A DNA stretch of 64,000 nt from Chitinophagaceae bacterium (GTDB lineage: Bacteria; Bacteroidota; Bacteroidia; Chitinophagales; Chitinophagaceae), in NCBI GenBank assembly GCA_947446645.1, contig CANFHA010000007.1, positions 62,001-126,000 on the forward strand. The letters are read 5' to 3'. Positions 17,098 to 26,221 of the stretch are shown piece by piece (position 1 is the stretch's first letter; every line of letters starts with the position of its first letter). Below the pieces are notes generated by a model. That model did no database searches. It was not told the origin of the DNA and was given only the letters and a program-made list of their open reading frames with translations. Made by a program: the position numbers and the translations under genes.

Positions 17098-18234
17098 ATG
17101 TATCAGTTCGTAGACTTTTATTCACTACTAAAAATTCCACCTGAGTCTACGTCAGTAGATGTATTAGCTGCAATACAAAACACTGACTTTGTTACCAGGT
17201 CGCAACAAATTTTTCGTGATGCCACCCGGATTTTGCTTGATCCGGTTTTAAGGGTAAGCTATGATCAAGAGTACTGCAGAGTAAAAGGAATTGATGCATT
17301 ACCTATACAGACTAGTATAGTGGAAAAGGATGATGCAGGTGATTGGCTGAATAACATTATATTGGACATCAAAACAGAGGCTGGACTGCATCCTCTTACA
17401 AAATACCATTATACTGTAAATGAATCGCTCTTAGAACCTTGCAAAGAAACACCGGTAGGGACAAGAGTGTTTAACAAAGAAACACATAGCCTTGATCAGC
17501 TAAGAAATGAAGCGTACAGGTATTTTGATGAAAGGAAAAAATTAATAGACTTCTGGATTCCTTCTAACATTTACGATAAGAATGAGGATCAGGAAGTAGA
17601 ATTGAATATCAGGCTTGTCGAACAAACCAATACAGACAGAAAAGAACAGATCGTCAAGAGTTTAAAAAGAATAATACCACAATCAGTAATTGAGTATGAA
17701 GCCGGTGTATTAAAACATTGCCGTAACAGACCACCCAACTTTGGCCATAATGGTATCTCTATTGACCCTAACTACCAAAATTCACGAAATGTATCAGATC
17801 GTGAATTATATCCACATCTGGTAAAGGGGGCCTATTATCAAATACTTGACATAACTAGCAAGGCTACCCAGCTGGAAATAGAAAATGCTTACAAGAGAAA
17901 GCAGAACAAGAATAATGTTTCCATGTGGCATCCAGATTGGACTGATGAAAAAGACACCTATGCGAATATGCGTCATATTCATGATGCTTACAAGGTGCTA
18001 TCAGATCCCAAATTACGACTAGAGTATGATGCTATTTTATTGAAGGCATATGCACCAGCACCTGCACCTAAAAATGAAAAGTTTACCAGTGATTTCACAA
18101 ATAGTACTACCAGTAGCAATTATGTAATTTCAAGAACTCGAAGTGCATCACAATCTGATCCTCAAAAAAACAATAACAAAAGAAAGCATTGGTTCTCACG
18201 CTTGATTAATATGTTACGAAGAAAGAAGGCATAA
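17098..18234 (+). CDS. double J-domain protein, first J domain lacking HPD (island gene)
   Basis: The 378-residue protein has two related segments. Residues 4-58 (FYSLLKIPPESTSVDVLAAI ... ILLDPVLRVSYDQEY) and residues 243-314 (YYQILDITSKATQLEIENAY ... VLSDPKLRLEYDAIL) follow the DnaJ J-domain pattern. Only the second keeps the HPD motif (His278-Asp280, in WHPDW), which activates Hsp70 ATPase; in the first the helix II to HPD part is missing. The middle 60-240 is unrecognised, and the tail is basic and amphipathic (KHWFSRLINMLRRKKA), possibly membrane-associating. No Gly/Phe or zinc-finger regions are present, so it is not a standard DnaJ. An Hsp70 co-chaperone role is inferred. Confidence 0.78.
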   Translation: MYQFVDFYSLLKIPPESTSVDVLAAIQNTDFVTRSQQIFRDATRILLDPVLRVSYDQEYCRVKGIDALPIQTSIVEKDDAGDWLNNIILDIKTEAGLHPLTKYHYTVNESLLEPCKETPVGTRVFNKETHSLDQLRNEAYRYFDERKKLIDFWIPSNIYDKNEDQEVELNIRLVEQTNTDRKEQIVKSLKRIIPQSVIEYEAGVLKHCRNRPPNFGHNGISIDPNYQNSRNVSDRELYPHLVKGAYYQILDITSKATQLEIENAYKRKQNKNNVSMWHPDWTDEKDTYANMRHIHDAYKVLSDPKLRLEYDAILLKAYAPAPAPKNEKFTSDFTNSTTSSNYVISRTRSASQSDPQKNNNKRKHWFSRLINMLRRKKA

Positions 18235-18920
18235 GAGATTGCTCACACAAGTAATTAGTGCATCAGTTTGAACTAAATGTCCTACCGGTAAGTAAAGGAA
18301 ATAAACAATAAAGAGTTGATTAATATCTAACTGGAATAAGACGTATTCTGGCATTAAGCTTAGGTAGCTATAGGGAAATTAGCGTGACAGGTATGTTATA
18401 TTTTCTTTGCTGTAGATCAAGTCGAGTAGTTTAGTGCACTTAAGCTACTCGGCTTTACAGATTTCTTTTGAGATGGACTATCCCTCAATAATGACCAAAG
18501 TCCCCTGAAAATGAAATCTATTATTATCTTTAATGAAGTTAAAAACATTGATAGTTTATGTTGACCTATATCAAAAATCTCCTTCCTCGTCTCCACCTGC
18601 TGGGATGATAGTTTACAGATACCCGACATGGTAAACATTACTGAAGCAGCCATCCACAAATGCAGCTGCAGAATCATTTAATGCTAAAGTAAAAGCATTT
18701 AGAGCTACTTCCAGAGGTGTGCGCGATATTAACTTCTTCCTCTTTAGAATAGCAAATATTTATGCTTAAAAGAAGCCTTCCCCCAGAAATCCTGCTTGAT
18801 CCTAATTGGCACCCCTAGAATACAAATCCTTTTAGATAAATCTTAAACCCAAAATCGTGCATATTTCGTGCAAATGAAAAGGGTTCCAAAGGTATGATCC
18901 TCTGAAACCCTTTCTGCTAG
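18235..18920. other. non-coding end of the island
   Basis: No convincing gene. A minus-strand 86-codon frame at 18417-18677 has no recognisable feature. An inverted repeat CGAGTAG / CTACTCG (about 18422-18452) could terminate transcription. The right end contains the terminator of tRNA-Asn. Confidence 0.4.
18878..18913 (-). terminator. hairpin downstream of tRNA-Asn
   Basis: AAAGGGTTCC (18878-18887) pairs with GAAACCCTTT (18904-18913). On the minus strand it lies 9 nt past the tRNA and ends in CCCTTTTC. Confidence 0.6.
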
Positions 18921-18951
18921 TGCTCTCCCTTCTGGACTTGAACCAGAGACC
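18921..18951 (-). repeat. proximal attachment-site copy inside tRNA-Asn
   Basis: Partner of the 31-bp repeat at 14741-14771, here as part of the complete tRNA gene; 30 of 31 bases are identical. Confidence 0.8.
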
Positions 18952-18996
18952 CTCTGATTAACAGTCAGATGCTCTAACCAACTGAGCTAAGGAAGA
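18923..18996 (-). tRNA. tRNA-Asn (anticodon GUU)
   Basis: The minus strand folds as a full cloverleaf: acceptor TCTTCCT / AGGGAGA, D arm AGCTCAGTTGGTTAGAGC, anticodon loop CTGTTAA between TCTGA and TCAGA, T loop TTCAAGT, discriminator G. CCA is not encoded. It is 74 nt long and acts as the integration site of the adjacent island. Confidence 0.95.
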
Positions 18997-19017
18997 GTTT
19001 GGTTATTTTTGGGACTG

Positions 19018-19025
19018 CAAATTTA
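19018..19025 (-). promoter_or_regulatory. -7 promoter box of tRNA-Asn
   Basis: The minus strand reads TAAATTTG, an exact TAnnTTTG match, 21 nt before the tRNA 5' end. Confidence 0.5.
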
Positions 19026-19095
19026 CACAGTTTCTTGTTACTTCAAAAATTTTCTTGCTCATTTTCTGAATATTTTTTGTTCTTAAGCGTGCTGA

Positions 19096-21027
19096 TTACC
19101 TAATGAGTGTAACCTCGCCCTTTTGAAAGCCATCTTTACCAAACCGATCGGTATAACTTATCTCCCAGTAATAGGTGCCCATATCGGCATGAGCATTATT
19201 ATAAGTGCCGTCCCAACCTTGTTCCAGCGATGTTGAATAGAACACACGTTCGCCCCAGCGGTTATATACTCGGAAGTATTTTAAACCCCTGTACCCCACT
19301 GCAATTGGCTTGAAATAGTCATTGAGGCCATCTCCATTAGGCGTGAACGCGGTTGGTACTACAAACTCAGACTGCCCCACAACGGTGACACGGATTGTGT
19401 CATCGCCTATACAGCCATAACCGCTGACAACATGCACGAAATAAGCGAAACGCCCTGTGTCCGGATAAGTGCCTAGTGGATTGTAAACTGAAGTATCATT
19501 CAGATTCGTTGATGGTGACCAGGAATAGTTAATTCCTCCCTGTGCGTTAAATTGAATCTGCTCTCCCTTTACAATTATAGTATCATCGCCTGCAAACGGT
19601 TTGAATGTTTCTATTATCACTTGCCCTATTGTAGTATCGACACAGTTCTTAATGTTTTTGGAAATGAGCCGGACATTGAATGTGCCGCCAAACGGATAAC
19701 TATATGCAGGGTTCTGCTCAGTTGCCGTGCCGCCATCTCCAAAGCTCCATTGCCAGAAGACTATTGGCTTAATTGTGGCTGATGACAGATCTTTAAAGTA
19801 GATGGGAGAGCCGGGGCATTGCATACCACTATCGCTGAATGCCGCATGAAACTTTGGATACACTTTTACAAACCGGTTTATACTGTCAGGGCAGGTAGAA
19901 CCCGGATTAACGACTAGTTTAACCGTAAACGTACCGGTGTCGGAATAGATGAAGGTCGGTTCAAAATCATCGGAAGTATCAGATGTGGCACCCGGCACAC
20001 CAAATTTCCAGTGGTAGGCAAAGCCGCCCTTGCTTGTATTCTCAAAATGCACGGTATAATCGGTACAGTTAACTATGTAAGTGTTGAAGTCAGTTGAATG
20101 CTGAGGAATATCTGCAACCACAACCTTTGAACAGTCCGTAACTACAAATTGAAACTCGCGTTTAATTGTATTGATCAAAATACCGCTACGGTATTCGTTG
20201 CAATATACGGTAACCAGGTAACGCCCCAGGCGGTTAGGAGTACCTGTAATGAGGCCGGAAACGGGGTCGATATGAATGGCGGGGAATCCTGTCATAGGCG
20301 CGGCCGCTGAGTACGGTGATAAATAAATAACCGTATCATTAAAAATTGGATAGTAAGGAATCGGCTTAATAATGTTTTCATTGGCGCCTTTTAATGCGGG
20401 GCAGAAACCATAGCTAAGCGAATCTCCGTCAGCATCAGTTGCAGAGTTGTCGTAGAACAATGGATTGTTGAGGCAGATAATTTGCGGTGGATAGTTTTTG
20501 AAGACTGCACTGTTATTGTGAATGCTTGTCGGAGGTATAATACAATAGTAAGTGGACCCCTGGTTGCCCGGGCTGCTCACGTTAAGAATGCTTGCATTGC
20601 GGCAACACCGCTCATAGGATACTACATAGCCGTGTGAATTATTTGGCAGCGCGTAGCTTTTCACAAACGTCTTCTTAAGCAGGCAGGTAGCTGGTATATT
20701 ACTCACACAACTGTTGCTAAAGTTAACCGGTACAGTAAGGGATGAAATAAAAAATAAATTCGTGTCTATTTGGACAGGTGCTTTCGTAGATGCGTCAAAT
20801 ACTCCAATAAATGCAGGATTATCCTGAGCAATAGCTTCAGGCTGGCCGTTCAGGCAGTCTTCGTATATGCTAAGGCTTACTTTGTATTTATGATACAGTG
20901 TGCCACCACCGGTACTATCGCCCAAATAAATATAGGTGACTTCCCCGCCTACAATATGTGAGGCTTTCGCCTTGAAAACTGTTAGCGATAGTAGAAGCGA
21001 CAGCAGTATTAATAGCCTGTTATTCAT
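19096..21027 (-). CDS. PKD-repeat surface protein with gliding-motility-type C-terminal domain (T9SS type B cargo)
   Basis: The 643-residue protein begins with a signal peptide (LLILLSLLLSLTVFKAKASH). Residues 30-300 are a beta-rich domain with many cysteines, common at the start of such proteins. Two PKD domains follow (about 320-400 and 405-480, with YHWKFGVPGATSDTSD and WQWSFGDGGTATEQNPAYSY), then a third Ig-like region. The last 85 residues form the CHU_C domain, with VVPTAFTPNGDGLNDYF and FRVYNRWGERVFYS, the type B sorting signal for the type IX secretion system. It should be exported to the surface as an adhesin or cell-wall binding protein. It starts 8 nt before the end of the hydrolase gene. 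Confidence 0.92.
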   Translation of the reverse strand: MNNRLLILLSLLLSLTVFKAKASHIVGGEVTYIYLGDSTGGGTLYHKYKVSLSIYEDCLNGQPEAIAQDNPAFIGVFDASTKAPVQIDTNLFFISSLTVPVNFSNSCVSNIPATCLLKKTFVKSYALPNNSHGYVVSYERCCRNASILNVSSPGNQGSTYYCIIPPTSIHNNSAVFKNYPPQIICLNNPLFYDNSATDADGDSLSYGFCPALKGANENIIKPIPYYPIFNDTVIYLSPYSAAAPMTGFPAIHIDPVSGLITGTPNRLGRYLVTVYCNEYRSGILINTIKREFQFVVTDCSKVVVADIPQHSTDFNTYIVNCTDYTVHFENTSKGGFAYHWKFGVPGATSDTSDDFEPTFIYSDTGTFTVKLVVNPGSTCPDSINRFVKVYPKFHAAFSDSGMQCPGSPIYFKDLSSATIKPIVFWQWSFGDGGTATEQNPAYSYPFGGTFNVRLISKNIKNCVDTTIGQVIIETFKPFAGDDTIIVKGEQIQFNAQGGINYSWSPSTNLNDTSVYNPLGTYPDTGRFAYFVHVVSGYGCIGDDTIRVTVVGQSEFVVPTAFTPNGDGLNDYFKPIAVGYRGLKYFRVYNRWGERVFYSTSLEQGWDGTYNNAHADMGTYYWEISYTDRFGKDGFQKGEVTLIR

Positions 21028-21823
21028 TAGGGTAATAGCAATAATTTATAAATCTATCCAGGTCTTGACCCAGTTTATCCGGTGCCTCGATCATGGACAT
21101 ATGGCCACATTCACGATAAAAAGTTACGAAATTTATATGAGAGGTGTAACAATACTCTAGTATTTTTTTGAAATATATCACATTGTCCCGTGCTCCTATC
21201 ACCCATTGAACAGGAAAATCTGCATCATTTAAAACAAAGGAATGATCTTTCCTGGAGATCATGGCCGAGTAAAAATTAATCAGTGCCCGTTCATCCATTT
21301 TAGACGCTTCTTCTACCTGGGCCTGCACCGCTGGCATATTAGACTGAACAAATAAGGGAGAAAACAGGTTAGGGATCATTTGATTGATAAACGCATTTTT
21401 ACCTCCTTTTCGTATAACCTCAATTGCCTTTAACCGCATTTTCACCTTTTCATCATCGTCAGCTGCAGGGGTAGAGTGCACCAGTGAAAGTCCTGCAACT
21501 TTAGACGGATAAAAAGCCGCAAATGCAAACGCAACATAACCACCCATAGAATGACCAGCGACCACTGCCGTGGCAATATTTTCCGCCTCCAATATGTCAT
21601 TAACACAATGGGCCATATCGGCGATACTTGTTTCCTTTTCCAACGCGCTCCCGCCACTACCTGGAAAATCAGAAACAATGATGGTGAACCCGGCTAATTT
21701 ATCCCAGATATTTGCCCACAGCGTACCGCTCTCCGGGAAGCCATGCAAGAGGACTACAGCTGGACCAGAGCCCATTTTACGATAAAAAAGCCGCGAAGAA
21801 ACTGCAGTACGTATATCAGGCAT
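21020..21823 (-). CDS. alpha/beta-fold hydrolase
   Basis: The 267-residue protein shows the canonical signals: oxyanion-hole region VVLLHGFPESG, nucleophile elbow GHSMGG with Ser92, acid region IGARDNVIYF and a C-terminal histidine in ECGHMSMIE. These define an esterase/lipase/epoxide-hydrolase type enzyme acting in the cytoplasm (no signal peptide). The substrate is unknown. Its ATG overlaps the stop of the Lnb-like gene (ATGCCTGA) and its own stop overlaps the start of the CHU_C gene, so the three are translationally coupled. Confidence 0.9.
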   Translation of the reverse strand: MPDIRTAVSSRLFYRKMGSGPAVVLLHGFPESGTLWANIWDKLAGFTIIVSDFPGSGGSALEKETSIADMAHCVNDILEAENIATAVVAGHSMGGYVAFAFAAFYPSKVAGLSLVHSTPAADDDEKVKMRLKAIEVIRKGGKNAFINQMIPNLFSPLFVQSNMPAVQAQVEEASKMDERALINFYSAMISRKDHSFVLNDADFPVQWVIGARDNVIYFKKILEYCYTSHINFVTFYRECGHMSMIEAPDKLGQDLDRFINYCYYPNE

Positions 21824-23027
21824 TGACTACAGGATTTGTGTTTTTACTGCGCTTATAGATCGTGCCATGAACAAACAATAGTGCAAGTAACAACGGTGCA
21901 AATTCAGGAAGTAGCAGACCTTGTACCCTTGTTATATGCAGCACTATCAAACCGATAATCAGAAAAACAGCTACCAGCGCATACTTGCTTTTGCCCTTAG
22001 GGTTGAAGAATGCAACTACAATATTCAGAGGTACACACCATAGAATATTAAAGTTATCCCTGCAGCCCTGGTGATCGGTTGCAAACCACATAACCAGGAT
22101 AAGAATGCCCAGTAAGCCGGTGACCGCAAGAAGTATACTGCTCATTATGCGGCCAAGCAGGCGCAACCGATTTATTGTAAGGCCGGCTATTGTTAGTATT
22201 GCGAGCAGGGAGGTGAGCAATAAAGCCCAATTAAACCCACCCGTAGCTAAAGGGTTGCCAGGCAATATTAATACCGGGGGAGTAGCTATTTTATGACCAT
22301 CTACCTTTGCTCCCCCTACTCCGTCTCTCAGGTAATCTGGCAGGAACATAATGTCTATGTTCGTCATCGGGCGGTCTATCTTGCTGCCGAGCAGGATGTT
22401 TACACCAAGTCTTGTCCAGTGATCGCGGTAAAAATACCGGTTAATTATATCGCGGAATGTGATGCGCTGCCCTTCCGGCAATGCCTGGCCAAATTTGAAT
22501 GACTTACCAAAGACTTCAGCACGGGGAAAGACATCGCGGATACGGGTAGCGCAGTTGTCAAAAAAGAAGTCATACTTATAATACATGTTTTCGCGTTCAG
22601 TGTTCCACTGAAGGAAATCATAAACATGCTCTTTCTGCTTCCAGTCGAGCAAGAGTTCCTGTTCTTCCACACTTCGCTTTGCTTCTACATATTCCTGCAT
22701 GAAGGAGAGAAACGTTTGCCTGGCTACACAATAGTTCAGCTTACCCTTCATAAACTGGATCTCGAAATCAGGGCCGAACTCGAAAGTGCCGTAATTGTAA
22801 ACTACGTCTGTATGGTGCACACTGTCCATAACCCTCAGCGCAGTATGACCAAACACTTCCCACACTTCCTCATCGCCGGGACCGCAGGTTAGCAGACTGA
22901 TCCGTAAATGAGTATCGGTACGCTGCCAGGAGGCCGTGTCTCGATTTGTGCTGCCTGGCTGACAATGAGCAAGACGAGGCAGAAATAGTAAAAAAACAAA
23001 AAACAGTAGATGTAACCGTTTAAGCAT
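21816..23027 (-). CDS. DUF4105 / Lnb-like protein, probable lipoprotein N-acyltransferase
   Basis: The ATG at 23027 gives 403 residues. A signal peptide is followed by the periplasmic DUF4105 domain (about 40-270): VWEVFGHTALRV with a conserved His, VYNYGTFEFGPDFE, LQWNTERENMYYKYDFFFDN and the conserved Cys of NCATR. The C-terminal 150 residues hold about five membrane helices. This is the architecture of Lnb, described in Bacteroides as the enzyme that N-acylates lipoproteins; the His and Cys are the expected catalytic pair. Assignment rests on domain match only, and DUF4105 proteins may be several per genome. A TTG at 23042 is an alternative but weaker start. Confidence 0.8.
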   Translation of the reverse strand: MLKRLHLLFFVFLLFLPRLAHCQPGSTNRDTASWQRTDTHLRISLLTCGPGDEEVWEVFGHTALRVMDSVHHTDVVYNYGTFEFGPDFEIQFMKGKLNYCVARQTFLSFMQEYVEAKRSVEEQELLLDWKQKEHVYDFLQWNTERENMYYKYDFFFDNCATRIRDVFPRAEVFGKSFKFGQALPEGQRITFRDIINRYFYRDHWTRLGVNILLGSKIDRPMTNIDIMFLPDYLRDGVGGAKVDGHKIATPPVLILPGNPLATGGFNWALLLTSLLAILTIAGLTINRLRLLGRIMSSILLAVTGLLGILILVMWFATDHQGCRDNFNILWCVPLNIVVAFFNPKGKSKYALVAVFLIIGLIVLHITRVQGLLLPEFAPLLLALLFVHGTIYKRSKNTNPVVNA

Positions 23028-23213
23028 TGCACAAAGTAACAAAAGCCATCCTTATTATTTGGCTAGGCTCATAGAAATTGTCTAAAGATAACAGGGCTTT
23101 AAGATTATGTATTTACTATCTGAGTTTAGGGGCCCGCTACTGCGCTTTCAGTTGTGCCGCTACGAAACAAAGAAGTAAAAAGTTATTCTTTTTAAAACAT
23201 GCTCCAAAACAGC

Positions 23214-23242
23214 AAAAGGCCGCCTGATAAAGACAGCCTTTT
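23214..23242 (-). terminator. terminator of the sdhCAB operon
   Basis: AAAAGGC.G and C.GCCTTTT pair; on the minus strand the stem ends in CCTTTTGCTGTTTT. It lies 30 nt after the sdhB stop. Confidence 0.75.
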
Positions 23243-23271
23243 GTAAAATATTAATTAATGTAAAAATGAAA

Positions 23272-24048
23272 CTAGGACTTACTTTCACCGCTGCCGGAGA
23301 AAACTGCACCGATGTACTCACGATTGAGACGCGCGATATTCTCAAGAGAGATACCCTTAGGACATTCAGCTTCACATGCACCAATGTTGGTGCAGCTGCC
23401 AAATCCTTCGGCGTCCATCTGGTTGATCATATTTACCGCGCGGGTATTGCGCTCAGGATCTCCCTGTGGCAGCAGTGCCAGGTGCGATACCTTGGCAGAT
23501 ACGAACAGCATTGCCGATGTATTAGGACATGCAGCAACGCAGGCACCACAGCCAATGCATGTAGCAGCAGCAAAAGATTCGTCAGCCTTTTGCTTGTCTA
23601 TTGGCAGCGCATTTGCATCCTGTGCATTACCTGTGTTTACAGATATATACCCACCGGCACCAATAATGCGATCAAATGAAGATCGATCTACTACCAGGTC
23701 ACGGATGACTGGAAATGAGTTAGCACGCCATGGCTCCACCACAATAGTGTCGCCATCTTTATATTCGCGCATGTGCAGCTGGCAGGTAGTGGTTTGCTCC
23801 CACGGACCATGCGCACGGCCATTAATGTACATACTGCACATACCGCAGATACCTTCGCGGCAATCATGATCGAATGCTATTGGCTCCTTGCCTTCAGCCA
23901 CCAGCTGCTCATTAAGCACGTCAAACATCTCCAGGAACGACATTTCCGAAGAAATCCCAGCCACCTTGAAGGTTTCAAAATGCCCTTTAAAATTTGCGCT
24001 TTTTTGCCGCCACACCTTTAAGGTGAGGTTCATGTTATAATGTTCCAT
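23272..24048 (-). CDS. sdhB: succinate dehydrogenase/fumarate reductase iron-sulfur subunit
   Basis: The 258-residue protein has the ferredoxin-type [2Fe-2S] motif CREGICGMC with a further Cys in TTCQLHM, then two cluster motifs [12 protein letters not shown] and [15 protein letters not shown] for the [4Fe-4S] and [3Fe-4S] centres. It passes electrons between the flavoprotein and the quinone site of complex II at the inner membrane. A second in-frame ATG lies five codons in, so the start is uncertain by that much. It is the last gene of sdhCAB, 89 nt after sdhA. Confidence 0.96.
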   Translation of the reverse strand: MEHYNMNLTLKVWRQKSANFKGHFETFKVAGISSEMSFLEMFDVLNEQLVAEGKEPIAFDHDCREGICGMCSMYINGRAHGPWEQTTTCQLHMREYKDGDTIVVEPWRANSFPVIRDLVVDRSSFDRIIGAGGYISVNTGNAQDANALPIDKQKADESFAAATCIGCGACVAACPNTSAMLFVSAKVSHLALLPQGDPERNTRAVNMINQMDAEGFGSCTNIGACEAECPKGISLENIARLNREYIGAVFSGSGESKS

Positions 24049-24137
24049 ACGGACTTTTAATTAATTTAAATCGACCCTGTTAACTCACTTATTGTACCGC
24101 GTGCATTTTCAAATTTTCAAATCTGCACATTTTCAAA

Positions 24138-26114
24138 TTATTTATAGCTCCTTGCACTCGGATGCACCACTTCATAATCCAGGGACTCCTTATGCAACTC
24201 ATACTGGCTGTCGCCTTTATATTCCCACGCAGCCACATACATATAGTTTTCGTCGTCCCTAAGTGCTTCTCCATCTTCCGTCTGCGATTCTTCGCGGAAG
24301 TGGCCACCGCAGCTTTCGTTACGGTTCAGTGCATCTATACACATCAGTTCTCCCAGTTCCAGGAAGTCTGCTACCCTACCCGCTTTGTCAAGTTCCGGGT
24401 TAAATTCCTTTATTTCTCCCGGTATGCGCACATTCGACCAGAACTCTTTCCTCAGCGCCTTTATTTCCGCTATTGCCTCAGTAAGGCCTTTTGCATTGCG
24501 CCCCATGCCGCATTTATCCCACATTATCTTGCCCAGGCGCTTGTGAAAGCTTTCCACGCTTTCCTTGCCCTTTATGTTCATCATCCGGGTAATGCGATCA
24601 TTAACTTCTTTTTCTGCTGCTACAAATGCCGGGTGGTCAGTAGGTATAGCCTTGGTGCGTATATCATCAGCAAGGTTATTCCCCAGTGTGTACGGTATTA
24701 CAAAGTAGCCATCGGCAAGCCCCTGCATGAGTGCAGATGCTCCCAGGCGATTAGCACCGTGGTCGCTGAAGTTTGCCTCACCTAAGCAATACAGGTTAGG
24801 TACATTCGTCATCAGCTCATAATCTACCCACAGGCCACCCATGGTATAGTGTACCGCAGGGTATATACGCATTGGCACCTCGTATGGGTTTTCGCCGGTG
24901 ATTTTGGCGTACATATCAAAAAGGTTGCCGTACTTTTCTTTTACAACATCCTTTCCAAGTTTATAAATTGTTGCATTATCAGCGCCACTGTGGCCTTGTT
25001 TGTGTGCCTCTACTTTTCCATAGCGCATTATAGCCGACTGGAAGTCGAGATACACAGCCATTTTAGATGAGCCTACACCATAGCCGGCATCGCAACGCTC
25101 TTTGGCAGCACGGCTGGCCACATCTCGTGGTACCAGGTTACCAAATGCTGGATACCTTCTTTCCAGGTAGTAGTCGCGCTCTTCTTCAGGTATATCTGTT
25201 GGTTTGCGGTTGTCGCCTTGTTTCTTTGGCACCCATATACGACCATCGTTCCTGAGTGACTCAGACATAAGGGTAAGCTTAGACTGGTGGTCGCCGCTCA
25301 CAGGTATGCATGTAGGGTGTATCTGTGTAAAACAAGGGTTGCCAAAATAAGCGCCTTGTTTATGTGCCTTCCATGCTGCAGTAACATTGCTGCCCATAGC
25401 GTTTGTAGACAGGTAGAAGACGTTGCCATAACCACCGGTACACAAAAGAACCGCATGACCAAAATGACGCTCCAGCTCACCTGTCACCAGGTTACGGGCT
25501 ATAATGCCGCGTGCTTTCCCATCTATCTTTACTACCTCCAGCATCTCGTGGCGGCTGTACATTTCTACATTACCCAGCGATACCTGGCGCTCCAGGCCCT
25601 GGTAGGCACCTATCAGCAACTGCTGGCCTGTTTGGCCAGCAGCATAAAATGTGCGCTGTACCTGTGTACCACCAAAAGAACGGTTACTTAGCAGTCCGCC
25701 ATATTCACGTGCAAAAGGAACACCCTGCGCCACACATTGGTCAATAATATTTGCGCTCACCTCTGCAAGACGGTATACATTACCCTCACGTGCACGATAG
25801 TCACCACCTTTAATAGTATCGTAAAATAGGCGGTAAGTACTGTCACCATCATTCTGGTAGTTCTTAGCTGCGTTGATACCACCCTGTGCTGCTATGGAGT
25901 GTGCGCGGCGCGGGCTATCCTGGAAGCAGAACGCTTTCACTTTATAACCCATCTCACCAAGCGACGCTGCTGCTGAGGCTCCCGCAAGACCGGTACCTAC
26001 CACGATGATCTCGAGCTGGCGCTTGTTTGCGGGATTCACCAGCTTACAAGTGGATTTATAATCTTTCCATTTGGACTCTAACGGACCTGAAGGTATTTTA
26101 GAACTAAGTGGCAT
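24138..26114 (-). CDS. sdhA: succinate dehydrogenase/fumarate reductase flavoprotein subunit
   Basis: The 658-residue protein has the N-terminal FAD-binding [18 protein letters not shown] motif, the covalent FAD attachment region [12 protein letters not shown], and the substrate-side motifs [17 protein letters not shown] and [14 protein letters not shown]. It oxidises succinate to fumarate in the TCA cycle (or the reverse) on the cytoplasmic face of the membrane. The length fits the long Bacteroidota/epsilon type found with b558-type anchors. A 16-bp perfect hairpin separates it from sdhC, and a tail of short repeats precedes sdhB. Confidence 0.97.
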   Translation of the reverse strand: MPLSSKIPSGPLESKWKDYKSTCKLVNPANKRQLEIIVVGTGLAGASAAASLGEMGYKVKAFCFQDSPRRAHSIAAQGGINAAKNYQNDGDSTYRLFYDTIKGGDYRAREGNVYRLAEVSANIIDQCVAQGVPFAREYGGLLSNRSFGGTQVQRTFYAAGQTGQQLLIGAYQGLERQVSLGNVEMYSRHEMLEVVKIDGKARGIIARNLVTGELERHFGHAVLLCTGGYGNVFYLSTNAMGSNVTAAWKAHKQGAYFGNPCFTQIHPTCIPVSGDHQSKLTLMSESLRNDGRIWVPKKQGDNRKPTDIPEEERDYYLERRYPAFGNLVPRDVASRAAKERCDAGYGVGSSKMAVYLDFQSAIMRYGKVEAHKQGHSGADNATIYKLGKDVVKEKYGNLFDMYAKITGENPYEVPMRIYPAVHYTMGGLWVDYELMTNVPNLYCLGEANFSDHGANRLGASALMQGLADGYFVIPYTLGNNLADDIRTKAIPTDHPAFVAAEKEVNDRITRMMNIKGKESVESFHKRLGKIMWDKCGMGRNAKGLTEAIAEIKALRKEFWSNVRIPGEIKEFNPELDKAGRVADFLELGELMCIDALNRNESCGGHFREESQTEDGEALRDDENYMYVAAWEYKGDSQYELHKESLDYEVVHPSARSYK

Positions 26115-26181
26115 TTTAAAAAATTCAAAAGTTAAAAGTTAAAAGCTAAATGTGATCGGCAATTCAGAGGTTGTTGTTCAG

Positions 26182-26216
26182 TAGATGTCCCACACCTCAA
26201 AGGTGTGGGACATCTA
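26182..26216. repeat. 16-bp perfect palindrome between sdhC and sdhA
   Basis: TAGATGTCCCACACCT (26182-26197) and AGGTGTGGGACATCTA (26201-26216) pair perfectly around a 3-nt loop, 5 nt past the sdhC stop. There is no T-tract, so it is more likely an mRNA-stabilising stem or a dispersed palindrome than a terminator. Confidence 0.8.
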
Positions 26217-26221
26217 TGCAA

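Larger units (their letters stand above)
14741..18920. mobile_element. integrative island at the tRNA-Asn 3' end (decayed)
   Basis: A 31-bp segment containing the 3' end of the tRNA-Asn gene occurs at the intact gene (18921-18951) and again at 14741-14771 in the same direction, with one mismatch. This is the pattern left when a tyrosine-recombinase element inserts into a tRNA 3' end. The 4.2 kb between hold the C-terminal relic of such an integrase, a lipoprotein, a coiled-coil protein, a double J-domain protein and two copies of a hairpin repeat, and look more AT-rich than the flanks. Only the relic remains of any mobility gene, so the island is probably immobile. Confidence 0.72.

Noticed and set aside
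18417-18677. 86-codon minus-strand frame in the island
   Set aside because: No recognisable domain or good upstream signal; kept only as a note in the non-coding island end.
23312-23869. 185-codon plus-strand frame
   Set aside because: Antisense to sdhB, where the iron-sulfur motifs fix the true frame.
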